From positions 30,016,898-30,080,897 of the forward strand of contig NC_072457.1 of assembly GCF_027596085.1 (NCBI RefSeq): 64,000 nucleotides of DNA. The letters are read 5' to 3'. Below the pieces are notes generated by a model. It had not been told where the DNA came from. It saw only the letters and a program-made list of their open reading frames with translations, and searched no databases. The DNA comes from Anoplopoma fimbria (Eukaryota; Chordata; Actinopteri; Perciformes; Anoplopomatidae). Numbering within the stretch: position 1 is the first letter of the stretch; the number at the start of each line of letters is the position of its first letter. A program made the position numbers and the translations under genes. Below are positions 24,422 through 35,373 of the stretch, piece after piece.

Positions 24422-24461
24422 TTTCCCTCAAACATATAAAGCTATATATGTTTGAGGGAAA
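24422..24461. repeat. 40-bp near-perfect palindrome
   Basis: Arms TTTCCCTCAAACATATA (24422-24438) and its exact reverse complement (24445-24461) flank six bases, AAGCTA, of which the inner four can also pair. Only one base pair of the whole 40-bp palindrome is mismatched, so there is almost no loop and the DNA could extrude a cruciform. No target duplication or family is apparent. Confidence 0.93.
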
Positions 24462-25463
24462 TTGCCGATCACAATTTCACAAATACCTCACCAGGACCAG
24501 AACAGAACATGCCTGAGCTTGAGGCATTAAATACATTTACAAGTAAAGACAACTCTAATAAGTATAACAAAAATGTAGCGAGCAATAACCTATTTGTTGT
24601 CTCTTCATTTAATTGTATAGCCATATTCGTCTTTTGCTATGGGTACTTTTCTGATTTCTGTATTCCATGAGAAACTATCCATTTTTTGTCAAATTATGTT
24701 TTTGCAAGAACCGATTTGAATCCATTTTCCCCACCACATTTAACATGAACAATGTACTTTAATAATAGCAAGAAAACCATTTTTCAAGTCAAAATGTGAG
24801 AGTTACAATAATTTTTACACATCTTGTGGCTAAATAGTTTTCTTGTTTACAGAGGCTATTGTTATTGCAGAGCTCAATCTATTTTTACTTTTTAATATTA
24901 ATGCGAAACAAAGCAAAGGATTTTCTTTCTTTGAAGGGACTGACAATACAACCAGTTCTATGTATTGATGTTATAAGGCCCAGACACATCATAACAACAA
25001 AAATCATAACAACAAAAATCGTGTTGCCTCGTGTCACCTGTGGCCAAATAGTTACACTTGAACACACAACAAATACTTCAGCCAATGACCAACTAGCAAA
25101 CTTTTAAGGTGATATGTCTGGGAGTGTCCCGGTTTCTAGTTTAATATCCAGAGTTTTGGGGTTTAAAACTATGGTCACCCAACACATGCGTTCTGAGTTT
25201 GTGTGAGAGATATAACTCTCCATACCAGCAGTTGGCAGTAATCTGTATTCGGACGTTCAAAAAGGTACAACGGAAGATTTAGTCCTGAGGATATTCAAGT
25301 CGTTGTTAGGATACATTCATGAAACAAAACAGCATCTACCTACCATTTCACACCACTCTCGCTCACCATTTAGCTTCATACAAAATGGCTATGTTCTTGT
25401 GAAAATATTTTTATATAGGAACAATAAGATGAGATGGAGATTTAAAAAACGAGAAAAGTCCCA
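24462..25463. other. Unassigned AT-rich DNA
   Basis: No gene is seen. A tandem duplicate of about 13 bases (ATCATAACAACAAAA) lies at 24988-25018. Bases 25225-25275 contain CCAGCAGTTGGCAGTAATCT, a motif I associate with scattered fish repeats, too short to name. Confidence 0.5.
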
Positions 25464-25468
25464 ACGTG
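25464..25468 (+). repeat. Target duplication of solo LTR (left copy)
   Basis: ACGTG here and at 26987-26991 directly abuts the TG...CA ends of the LTR. Five bases is the usual duplication length for Ty3/gypsy-type integrases. Confidence 0.85.
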
Positions 25469-25736
25469 TGTCACAGTCACACCTGTTCACTCTTCCTGCA
25501 CTATTTCTCTCAGCTCACAGCCCAGCCCCCTCTCTCTCACCACACTCTCCCTCACTCACCTAATCAGCCTCATGCAGTGCACCTGTCTGCCACACCCACC
25601 TCATCAACACCATCACTCTCACCTGCTCACTCTGCTGCACCTACACCCTGCAGTATTTAAACACCAGTCTCACACACACTCACTGCCAGATCGTTCTCTG
25701 CATTTATGTTAGACCTTCCAGCAATTTCCTTTGGAC

Positions 25737-26470
25737 AACCTGGACAAAACCGAGCTACTGTTCCTCCCGGGGAAGGGTTGCCCGCACCGAGACCTGTCCA
25801 TCACCATTGATGACGCCGTGGTGACGCCAACTCGGACTGTGAGGAATCTGGGTGTGACCCTGGACGACCAACTGTCGTTCTCAGAAAACATTGCATCGGT
25901 CACACGCTCCTGCAGATTCCTCCTCTACAACATCAGGAGGATTCTCCCCTTCCTCACTGAGGAGACGGCGCAGGTGCTCTACAGGCTCTGGTCATCTCCC
26001 GCCTGGACTACTGCCACTCACTACTTGCTGGAGCCCCGGCGTCGGCCATCAGACCTCTGGAGCTTGTCCAGAAAGCTGCAGCACGTCTGGTGTTCAATCG
26101 CCCCAAGTTCTCCCACACAACTTCCCTTCTCCGTTCTCTACACTGGCTCCCTGTAAGAGCTCGCATCCAGTTTAAGACTCTGGTGCTAGCCTACAGGGCA
26201 GTGAAAGGAACAGCTCCTTCCTATCTCCAGGCCTTGGTCAAGCCCTACACCCCCCCGACCACTCCTCTCTGCTGCCTCGGGCGATTGGTTGCCCCGTCGC
26301 TCAGAGGTCCCTGCGGCCGATCCACCCGGTCACAGCTTTTTTCTGTCCTGGCCCCTCAGTGGTGGAATGAACTCCCCACTGACGTCAGGACAGCAGAGTC
26401 TCTGCCCATCTTTCGGCGCAGGCTGAAAACTCACCTCTTCAAGAAGTACTACCCTGAGCCTTCCTCGTAG
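25737..26470 (+). pseudogene. L2 RT C-terminal region, one frameshift
   Basis: Coding starts after the catalytic block ([11 protein letters not shown] onward), so no active-site residues remain. One frame runs through FLTEETAQVL. A one-base loss near 25980 then shifts the true frame to VISRLDYC, followed by the FNRPKFSH segment from 26090 on. From there the frame is intact to YYPEPSS and the stop at 26468-26470, including the conserved WWNELP and RRLKTHLF blocks. Except for the shared frameshift it is cleaner than copy 1. Confidence 0.88.
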
Positions 26471-26764
26471 CACTTACTGTATTCGTATCAGTTTGCTGCA
26501 CTTACTGAATTCGTATTCGTTTATCCTATTTGTAGTAGTTTGTAGCACTTATTGTATTCGTATTAGTCTGTTGCAATTATTGTTTTCGTAGTAATTTGCC
26601 TCTGCACTATACTTTTGCTCTGGTTTATGCTTTAAGATGCTTGTTTAAGAAAGGAGATGCACTGATGACTTCTGGTGACTAGTAGTTCTCTTGAATACCT
26701 ATGTTGAATACACTTCCTGTAAGTCGCTTTGGACAAAAGCGTCTGCTAAATGACTGTAATGTAA
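25737..26764 (+). mobile_element. 5'-truncated L2-type LINE, copy 2, nested in LTR
   Basis: This 1028-bp L2 fragment interrupts the LTR downstream of its TATA box. TGGAC flanks it at 25732-25736 and 26765-26769, and joining the flanks across it restores a smooth LTR sequence. The 3' end carries GTAAGTCGCTTTGG, AAAAGCGTCTGCTAAATGAC and TGTAA repeats. It is the same subfamily as the minus-strand copy at 15378-16686, with near-identical sequence but a shorter 5' end. Confidence 0.92.
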
Positions 26765-27153
26765 TGGACTGATTTCCCGTTGCCGACCCTGCCTGTCTGG
26801 ACTTCCCTGCCTTGCCTGTGCCCCGGTCAACGACTCAGCCTTCTGTCCCCGACCCTGAGTTTAGCCTCCGCTTCCTCTGGGTTCCGTCTGCCTGATCCCC
26901 TGCCTGTCTGCTGAGTTCTCAGCTTTGAATAAAGCTCCAGAACTTTATCCGTCTCCTGGTCGTTCTGCTTTTGGGTCCACACCACAACGTGTGTGCCCTC
27001 TTGACCAAACCTGAGAGTCGGAAACCCTAAAAGGAATTACATGATGACAGGTTAGAGGAAAATCAATCGCGGCACCAGAGATTTTCTTTTGCTGGTGCTA
27101 TATGGCTGCCCTAGCCGCCATAGTTTAATTTCTACTTCAACACCCCCGACATA

Positions 27154-27437
27154 CAGTGGGTACGGAAAGTACCCAAGCAAAGACTCATGGCTGTACTAGC
27201 TCAAAAGGGTGCTTCTACTCAATACTGAGCAAAGGGTCTGAATACTTATGACCATGTGATATTTCAGTTTTTCTTTTTTAATAAATTTGCAAAAATTTCT
27301 ACATTTCTGTTTTTTTCTGTCAAGATGGGTTGCTGAGTGTACATTAATGCGAAAAAAAATGAACTTTTTCGATTTTAGCAAATGGCTGCAATGAAACAAA
27401 GAGTGAAAAATTTAAAGGGGTCTGAATACTTTCCGTA
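27154..27437 (-). mobile_element. Internally deleted Tc1-type element
   Basis: The left end reads CAGTGGGTACGGAAAGTA after TA (27152-27153). The right end reads GGTCTGAATACTTTCCGTA, which is the reverse complement of a second Tc1 subfamily's end. Sequence between them is the terminal part of that Tc1 family, with an internal direct repeat (GTCTGAATACTTATGACC near 27237), then jumps directly to the opposite terminus at about 27171. The transposase gene is gone, and the right terminus has lost its last bases. It is a different subfamily from the element at 7477. Confidence 0.82.
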
Positions 27438-30400
27438 CATACAAGCATGGCGCACATACGTAGTACCTGCTCCACAACAGCGACAATGTCATTCTGTGTT
27501 AAACACAAGGTAAACAATTCAGCTCAATAAACATAGATGTCAGGAACATAAACATATATCAATAAAAAAATCTCACAATTATGCCACAGACTTGTACACA
27601 AGCAGCAATCAGACAGCCTCAGATTCTGAGATCACAAACTCATGCTGCCAGTTACCAACACCTCGACTAATGAATCAACAGTATACCATTCCATGGACCT
27701 AATGTTATATGAATGAGCATCACATAGTGTTTGCATCAGGTCCAACCGTGGTGTTGAATGAGAGAGACGGAGAAAGAGAGACAGTGTAAACAGCTGTTTC
27801 TATGTGCCTCCCCCAGCTGATTTTGAGTGATTATTGTGAATGCTCTGATTAGTAAATGTAAATAAATAATGCTTTGTTTGTGATGACAGTTTATTTTAGT
27901 TTTGTTGTCCAATGTGCTCCAGGCACTGTGCATTTTTGATGCGTTCTGTGACCTTTTCTTTTCCTCAGACCTGCTGGAAATTCATTGTCACCCTGCACTC
28001 ACACTTTGACACGCACAAACAAACTCAACTAAATCTATTCTAAGGCATTAAAATAAAAAATGATAGATAAACCACAGGAATTTCTGGGGTGTGCTATGAC
28101 TAGTCTAGCCATATTTCTGCCAGGAGACCACTGTTAGTTCCCCATGTGAAACAAGAAGTCAATGCGGATGTTTTTGTTATGTTACTTGCGTTTTTCGGTA
28201 TCTGCACTTCCATGGTTATTTTACAAAAAAAGTTTGTAACATAGAATATGAACCAATATATTAGGATACATTGACCTGACTCAGCTGGGATGCCCTCTGT
28301 GTTGTCACCGCTGCTGTGTTGCTGGACTAGTCCATGAAATTAATGTTGAGCCTGTGTTTTTTTTTTTTTCCCCTCTTCAAATGTTGGTCTGAACACAGCC
28401 TTACATGACACTGGTCTGGCCACATTTCAACAATACAAGCCTTTTTCCTCTCAGCTTTGATACAATTGCCTCCCTTTTACCTTTTAAAAGTGTCCTTCTT
28501 CTTATTCTCCTTGCCGTACGCAGGTCCTCTATAGTTTTATCAAAAAGCAGAGTTGGTGATTGTTTTTAGGGTTACGGCTACCAGATAGAAAAACAGCTTC
28601 TGTGGTACTTCTGGAAATATTAAATGAAGATCATTGCCAACAGCAATTTCCCTCTCTTTTGAAAAGTCTGTTATATGACACACAAAAGTGTAATTCTTCT
28701 TCAAGTTGTCATAGATTAAAGTTTTGCCTTCAAAACAAACTCAGCCAACAGAACATCAACACAACGCCGCAATAATGATTTCCCATTGTGTTTCCTTGAT
28801 AGCTTCTATTATCTACCTTTTGCCTTTTCATCAGAAGGAAGGAAGGAAGGGAGACAATGACAGAAAAAATGTTATCTATCTGTCTCTCTCCATCCCTTGA
28901 TTTTTAAATCCCTCATGCTTGCCCTCATCCAGCCCCCGTTCTTGTAAGCAGGACAGGCTTTGTATTACAGTGACAAGTCGATGCATGTGTGCAGGGTTGA
29001 ACGTTAATACATGTTAGGCAAAGACAGCAAAACTGTGCAATGACTTACAATATCTGTCACATGTGTGCAGTGGGGAGCCATCTTCCCAAACTGGCCTTGA
29101 TAGCTCCCCTCATTCCAAAAGCAATCAGGGACTCTGCTGCTTCCTCTCTGTCCTTCAATCACTCCCTCCATCACTGATGTAATTTGTCATTAGCAGAACG
29201 AAGAAACTTTTAATTGAGTCTCAACTGTTTGGGAGCAGATGACAACTTATTTGGCTTGTTTTTGTTTGCTTTGCTTTTATATTGATGTAAAAAATGACCT
29301 CTTCTCTTTGTGTGTGTGTGTTCATAATGCCCAAATGCGTATGATTCCATGCGTGCACACACTATTCAGAGTTAAGAATCTCTAGCTGCTTGTCCTGTTT
29401 TGACCTCTCCAATTAATTTCAACATTAAAACCGTATCTCAAGGTGAATTGCAAAGATTCACAGAAAGGTCAGTGCACTGCATTTATGTTTATTCAACAAA
29501 ATTTTAATTAAGCAACAGTCATTAAAAATGTACACGGTGTGGTGGCTGCTCAGGGGGGTTGAGTGTGTTGGCAAATGCCATAAAACATTTACTGTTTAAA
29601 GCCATCTGAGCAGAAGTAATTTATTGTCAGTTGCTGTCATGAGCAGCAATTAGAAGTATCTAGTGGGAAATGTGTAAAAATCCACTATTTTAATGGAAAC
29701 ATCACATATATGTGAAAGACGATAAGGCATTCATCATTAATTTGTTAAGGGCTAAAAACAAAAGCTGAAATAAGCCTCCTATGTGGCATTCCCTTTTGAG
29801 TTGTCCCGTTCCGGAAATAAGTAAGTTAAAACATGAGACCAGTCCCATGACAACTCAATGAAAGCAGCAGCATTTGATCACGTTTATAGTTTAAGTGCCA
29901 GTTAGCCGAGGGTGCTGTAGGCAGAACTAGGCCTTGCATTAAAACATACATACAGTTTACCTATAAGTAAGATCATTATTCAGTTTTTCAGTAGCCTTGT
30001 CCCGAAGGTGTTCTTGTTGTGTGTTGATGTGTGACTTGTGCTAAGGTGTAGTGCAGTCTTAAAGCATTATGGAAAATGCCCTGTAGCCAGTTTTGTGAAA
30101 GAAACCCTTTTCACACATTGTGTTGTATTTTCATTTGAAGCCAGTTGAATTTCTCCATTGCTGAAGTCCAATAAGAGTGTAATAATCTAAATAAAAAAAC
30201 AAACATTTATGTTACTGCTGTTCATGTGACAATATCCAAAACAAACTGGTCAGCTAATAATGTTAGCATCCAAGCACAGAAGTGAAAGAAACATATGAGG
30301 AATGAACATAACATACAATATTGATCTCTGCTGATGAACCTACTGCTGTAACATAAGACAACAATGCTATCCCGCACTTGTTTTCAGTACAGGAGGTAGA

Positions 30401-30896
30401 TGTAAGTACATCGGGGGGCACAAAATGTGACATGATATTAAATGGAGCAGGTAAAATGGGAAGAGAAAAGCTTGAAATACATGAAAACTGATGTGGCTAA
30501 GAGCAAGGAGGAGGTATCTTTGAAGATCTCACTTAGTCTAGTTTTTAAGTTGTATTTATTTGCAATTATTTGACTACAAAATACAAAACAAAAAAACAAT
30601 AATTTCAGTGCAAAACAGGAAGGAAGCCATCCCCTATTAAAACAAATCAAATAATGACTTACTGATCAAAGGTGAAACTTGTTTTCTTGTGAGAAAAATA
30701 ACATTGGACACATGAGGTTACTTCTCACTTTGCAAATGTTCATGAAAAGAGGGAAGATGGTAACCTGCTGCCTGTGGCCAGCAAAACTGTTGCAAGTCTT
30801 TGATTCTGATGATCTTAGTGTTGTACTGTAGATGTAAGCAACATTTTGAGAGCCCTGAGTGTACATCCACGTTACCAATGCGATGGTTGCCCTTCT
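27438..30896. other. Long unassigned stretch
   Basis: About 3.5 kb without a recognised gene. A family B fragment (CAGGAGACCACTGTTAG) lies at 28114-28190, and a short GGAA run at 28835-28850. The block 29440-29770 is AT-rich and repeat-poor with many TAAT/ATTA and CAAT motifs, a pattern seen in conserved non-coding elements, but conservation cannot be judged here. Confidence 0.5.
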
Positions 30897-30901
30897 GGAT
30901 G
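30897..30901 (+). repeat. Target duplication of second solo LTR (left copy)
   Basis: GGATG here and at 31296-31300 directly flanks the LTR ends. Confidence 0.85.
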
Positions 30902-31295
30902 TGTTAGGTTTCGGTTTGGTCTTTAGTGGTATTTTGTTGTTCTCCTTCCCCTCCATTTTTCTTGTCTCCCCTTTTCTGCAGGGAGTGTGTGTGTGGCAGG
31001 AGGGCGTGGCAGACACACCGGATCTCAATCAAGTCATTAGCCTCAGACTACATAAGCTTGGCTTCAACTCCACCTCAGTGCCAGATAATTCTGTTTCCTT
31101 TTGGTTTTGGTGAGTCTCTCTACCTGCCTTTTGTTAGCTCGGAGCCTGTGAGCCTCCATGTGCTCGCTCCTCAGCCAGCCTCCTGCCTCCACTGTCCACT
31201 TCATATCATTTTGTGATTTTGTAAATAAACTTTTTGTATATATACTCTGGAGTCCTGTCTCTGCTCAGGGGTCCAAACCTAACCAGGTCATCACA
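30902..31295 (+). mobile_element. Solo LTR, 394 bp
   Basis: Starts TGTTAGGTTTCGG and ends CAGGTCATCACA, giving TG...CA ends inside a perfect 5-bp duplication GGATG. A polyadenylation signal AATAAA is at 31224-31229, followed by a TGTATATATACTC stretch and a CTGTCTCTGCTCAGGGGTCC 3' region, as expected for R/U5 of a gypsy-type LTR. No internal retroviral or gypsy sequence adjoins it. It is unrelated in sequence to the LTR at 25469. The overlapping frames at 30859-31113 and 30926-31216 lie inside or across it and are not genes. Confidence 0.82.
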
Positions 31296-31300
31296 GGATG

Positions 31301-33626
31301 TCCATTATTCATAAAGTGATGAATATGTTCAAACCTGTTACTTTTCAGGAAATGAAAAGAAATAAACTTAAATAATTGCATGTGTCATAATTAATATCAA
31401 GCTCAAATGTATTAACAAGTTTTTTGACCAGTGAATTTCCAGATACTTGTTCTTACCCTCACTGATTAGAATGGCTGCTCCTCCACTGAGGTCACATCAA
31501 TAGCTAGCTACGCTAGTCTCCTCAGCAAACACTTTGTTATGACAATGTTACCATCAGAGCTCACAGTCGTAGTCTCGAGTTACCTAAACTCACGGCCTTT
31601 CCAAGGCGGCTGTAGCGGCGCCTCACACAGGAAATGAACCCCCTAGCACCAGCCAGCCTGACGGAGAGGTTCCACCTCCCACACTGAGCAGCCGTCCCTG
31701 ACCTGCCAAGTTGAATCCTCCGGGCAGTTTGTGTTAACAGGTGTACAAATATCTTTGGTTTATATGAAACTGAGGTGCGTCATTCCAAAACTGAGTGGAA
31801 CACTGCCTCAGCTGAAGTCAGACAGAATGGCCTCATCACCGTTTACCTTCAGCTCTGCAGTGAGCGACACATCATTTAAGGAGGTGAGGTGGAGCTATGA
31901 GGTTTTGCCGACATTTTCAGATCCAATGGAGTCAAGAGATTTAATCACTAGCTCTTTTTAATACTTTTCATTAGTTGAATATTAAAACTCACTGACAGAC
32001 GTAAAGGATGACCAATAGTATGATTTATGAAAAAATAAATTGTAATAACGAAATATACAAGTTTTCTTCCTGACAGCTAGGATACGTGAAAATAATGTAT
32101 TTTTCTCATTCACATTCTTTCTATTTTAGTCTCAGGCAGGCTGTACTATATGTGCAGTATGTGTGCATATAGTTGGTCACATGTTTTGGTGTAACAGCTG
32201 TATTACCCCAAAGGCATTACTACACCAAGATTGCAACTGGTGATGATAGCTTAAATCATCACATCCCTGATGAAAACAGCTAATTGTGCTGTTCAGAACA
32301 AATCATTTGTATCAAATCCCACTGGCTTACTACACCATTTATGCAATGACACCTCATGCATCAAACAGCCTTTGATTTTACTCAGTACCTGTGTAGTTAT
32401 AGTAACTCTGAGCAGATTCAATTTAATTCTGAATTGATGGCTCTTTAATATCCATTTCCCATTTACCCCACATCTTGAAACATGCAAGTGTAAAGGAAAC
32501 ATACACAAAGAAAAAATATACAAAGCCACACAAACAAGCAGACAGGCCGCACACACTCCAATGGCATTCCATTAAAAGTCATATTTTTTTGTTGGATTGT
32601 ATGCCTGATTGTTACAGCAGCTCAGCCTAAGAAGTACATTGAAAATTGCAAGCAAGATAGAGGACAGAAGGTAGCTATAGGAGGTAGGAAATAGCTTGCT
32701 GTGTGTGTGTATTCCTGCCTGCGTGTGAGTGTGCATACTTCGATAATGGTATTTCTGGATATATCCCAAGTTATTACTGTAAATCAGGCAGGCTTTCAAG
32801 ACCTTTAACACAAAGTAACAGTCTCTAACAGCAGCCCGAGGCTGCCGTATAGAAATTACATGAATATGGATTAGAAAGAAAAATGGGATGGAGGGGATTG
32901 AGACACAGATGGAAGGATTGAGTGAGGAAGAGGAAGAGAAGGATGGAGGAAGAAGGATAATTATTAGGATAGAAAAGGAGATAGTGCGGACAGTGAGAGA
33001 AAACGCAGGAGAATGAGGATGGACAGACTAAAGGGTGAAGGGAGGTTAAATCAGAGAGTGGTGTTTGATAGAGGTATGACAGCATGAGGTGGATAAGAGG
33101 GGCGGGTAGAGAATCTGTAGGTGAAAGGGTAAACCGAGGCCAACGTTTGGAATCGAAGTGATGTGAAAATGGGGGGCAAAAAAGAAAAGAAAAACCCTTT
33201 CACATTAAGGGTCATTCACCACAACCACTTCCATCCCTGGCCCTTTGACTGAGGCTCGCAACAGTCACTCATATGCAAACCAGCACAATTTATGGAAATT
33301 ATTGGTCCAGTGTGGACTTAAAAATAGGATTGCTCGCTCATGAATCATGCATGCTTTAAGAGTTGGAGACTTTAACTAAGGCCCCTCATCTAGCCCCGTG
33401 CTATAATGTATGATTATTTCAAATGCATATGGTGGCCCTGGTCTTGAAACAATTCAAGGCCAATCCTCTACAGTATATCTATGGACGTTGATGGAATTGA
33501 ATCTTGCTGCAGTTAAAGGGAGAGTTTAACAATTTGGGGAATAGCTTATTTTCTTTCTTTCTCACACAGATTATATTATCTAAAACATACTGTGTTCCGA
33601 TAAGTTCATGTATCGATAATGGTTTG
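31301..33626. other. Unassigned DNA, purine-rich block
   Basis: No gene is seen. Bases 32870-33070 are strongly purine-rich. The block 33260-33470 is repeat-poor and could be a conserved element, which is unproven. The start of 33510-33560 (AAAGGGAGAGTTTAACAATT) resembles a scattered fish repeat. The segment 31590-31720 is GC-richer without a frame I recognise. Confidence 0.5.
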
Positions 33627-33880
33627 TTAATCTACCACTTTGGTCGTAACTGAAATATCTCTACATTTATTTGATGGCCATGAATTTAAACAATTTTGCT
33701 AATCCCTTGACATTTCCTCTAGCCCCATTAATAACATCAACATTTCAATTCGTCAAATACTTTTGGACTTACTACACTACCATCATAATAACTTTTGGCT
33801 ATTCTGTGTTTAGTGCTTATCAGCTGGCAAATATGGAAAACATTATACCTGCATGTTAGCATTGTCATGTTCTAGCTTTA
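33627..33880 (+). repeat. Dispersed repeat family A, copy 1
   Basis: Contains CTACCACTTTGGTCGTAACT, GAAATATCTC, a CCTTGACATTTCCTCTAGC block and ends with GCATGTTAGCATTGTCATG. The same blocks in the same order occur at 49938-50391 and, more altered, at 38362-38940. All three copies lie on the plus strand. I recall this repeat as common in percomorph genomes. It has no coding frame or visible terminal repeats. Confidence 0.65.
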
Positions 33881-34027
33881 GCATTTAAATTCTTTACACA
33901 CCAGGGATAGTTTTTTTGTGCGATTCATTTTCATGTCAATATATTTTTTAACAATGGTTGTCGTACCTTCACACATCACTTGAATATTACATGGCAAAAA
34001 GTAGCTTTTCTGAGCTTCGCGCTGTGA

Positions 34028-34122
<95 letters not shown>
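34028..34122. repeat. (GATA)n microsatellite
   Basis: About 23 uninterrupted GATA units. Immediately to the right is ATCTTTATTTTCGTGTCA, which on the minus strand reads as a polyadenylation-like AATAAAGAT. The array therefore looks like the expanded TATC tail of a minus-strand retroelement. Confidence 0.95.
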
Positions 34123-34440
34123 TCTTTATTTTCGTGTCATGCACAAACGTGCCCAACCCTCATGGGTTTATAAGACACCAAAAATACAGCTGCAGTGGAT
34201 ACACATCTCATTAAGTCACATTCGATTACAAAATTACAGGTTACTTCACCGCTCAATCCTAATATCCTGAATAAAGGTATTAACCAATAACATTGTGCGG
34301 AACAGACATGTACAAAATGACCATTATAGTGTACAACAACACAGAGGCTTCTTCGTCCGAACCAAGACTTGATTACACCTTCTCCCCATGACAAAGGTAG
34401 CATACCAGATCAAATTATCCATTCCTACCTTTCACAATAA
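34123..34440 (-). mobile_element. Probable retroelement 3' UTR with TATC tail
   Basis: On the minus strand the sequence ends TGACACGAAAATAAAGAT followed by TATC repeats. This is the layout of several fish non-LTR 3' ends, including the TTATC-tailed LINE at 2180-3892. No coding domain is recognisable upstream. The upstream limit is unknown; 34440 is where I stop seeing continuous sequence of this character. The call rests on tail architecture only. Confidence 0.4.
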
Positions 34441-34992
34441 AAGCCCTAGACATATACAATGTATAATTGTTTCACAGAGGAAACTTTCCTCAGGAAATAA
34501 CATATCTTACACTAATAATTAGCTTAGGCTATACAACAATTTAGCTCAGACAGACTGCCAGATGATGGCAATAGGACAGGACTTTATAGTAGTATATGGT
34601 CCTCTGCCAGAGAGAATCTATCCAAACCTTTTATTTGAAAAACGAATGCAATAGTCCCAAATTTGCATTGCTGTAGGTAAAAATAATTTTTATGTGACAA
34701 GTAAGCATTTTAAATGTTCATGTATTTTATTCGTCACACCTCCACTGAGTAAAGGCCTTTCATTTCAAAGAGCTGCTGTGCCTTCTATGTACATCATGAC
34801 AGAATTGCTAGCTGAATGGCTGAGCTAGGTTGTTTGTTTATGAACAGAGATGTAAAAATTACAGCTTGTCATTCAAGAGCTCCGTACTGCAAGTATTTTT
34901 TCCTGAAAAATGCTGAGTGAAAAAGTGCAACATCTCCAGCTAACACAAATTGGCAGTTATGGGTGGCACAGAAATACATGAAAAGACCACAA
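34441..34992. other. Unassigned AT-rich DNA
   Basis: May include more of the retroelement to its left. No gene or domain is seen. Confidence 0.45.
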
Positions 34993-35004
34993 CCTCAAAG
35001 GGAT
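34993..35004 (+). repeat. 12-bp target duplication of SINE (left copy)
   Basis: CCTCAAAGGGAT is repeated exactly at 35362-35373, bracketing the SINE. A duplication of this length is typical of LINE-driven target-primed insertion. Confidence 0.92.
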
Positions 35005-35361
35005 CCATCCATCCATCCATCCATCTTCCGTAACCGCTTATCCAGTTAAGGGTCGCGGGGGTGCTGGAGCCGATCCCAGCTGTCACCCTGGACAGGTCGC
35101 CAGCCTATCACAGGGCAGACATATAGAGACAGACAACCATTCACGCTCACATTCATACCTACGGGCAATTTAGAGTCTTCAATGAACCTAACCTGCATGT
35201 CTTTGGACTGTGGGAGGAAGCCGGAGAACCCGGAGAGAACCCACACTGACACGGGGAGAACATGCAAACTCCACACAGAAGGTTGTCCAGCCCGGGAATT
35301 GAACCCAGGCCCCTCTTGCTGTGAGGCGACAGTGCTAACCACTACACCACCGTGCAGCCCC
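35005..35361 (-). mobile_element. DANA/Mermaid-like tRNA SINE, complete
   Basis: On the minus strand the head reads GGTGGTGTAGTGGTTAGCAC (A box) and GGGTTCAATTCC (B box), the polymerase III promoter of a tRNA-derived SINE. The body contains GTGGAGTTTGCATGTTCTCC, CCCACAGTCCAAAGACATGC and TAAATTGCCC, blocks shared with zebrafish DANA and the Mermaid group. The 3' end is GGATAAGCGGTTACGGAAG followed by ATGG repeats. A 12-bp duplication flanks it, so the insertion is intact. The minus-strand frame at 35046-35342 is a by-product. Confidence 0.88.
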
Positions 35362-35373
35362 CCTCAAAGGGAT

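Larger units (their letters stand above)
25469..26986 (+). mobile_element. Solo LTR (probably Ty3/gypsy), split by L2
   Basis: The LTR starts TGTCACAGTCACACC and ends GGGTCCACACCACA, with matching short inverted ends TGT/ACA and a 5-bp duplication ACGTG. Removing the nested L2 and its duplication leaves about 485 bp. A TATTTAAA box lies at 25654-25661 and AATAAA at 26928-26933, fitting the U3 promoter and the polyadenylation signal. No gag, pol or primer-binding site follows, so the provirus was lost by recombination between its two LTRs. The 5-bp duplication and the CTGCTTTTGGGTCCACA ending favour gypsy over an endogenous retrovirus, but no coding region confirms it. Confidence 0.85.
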
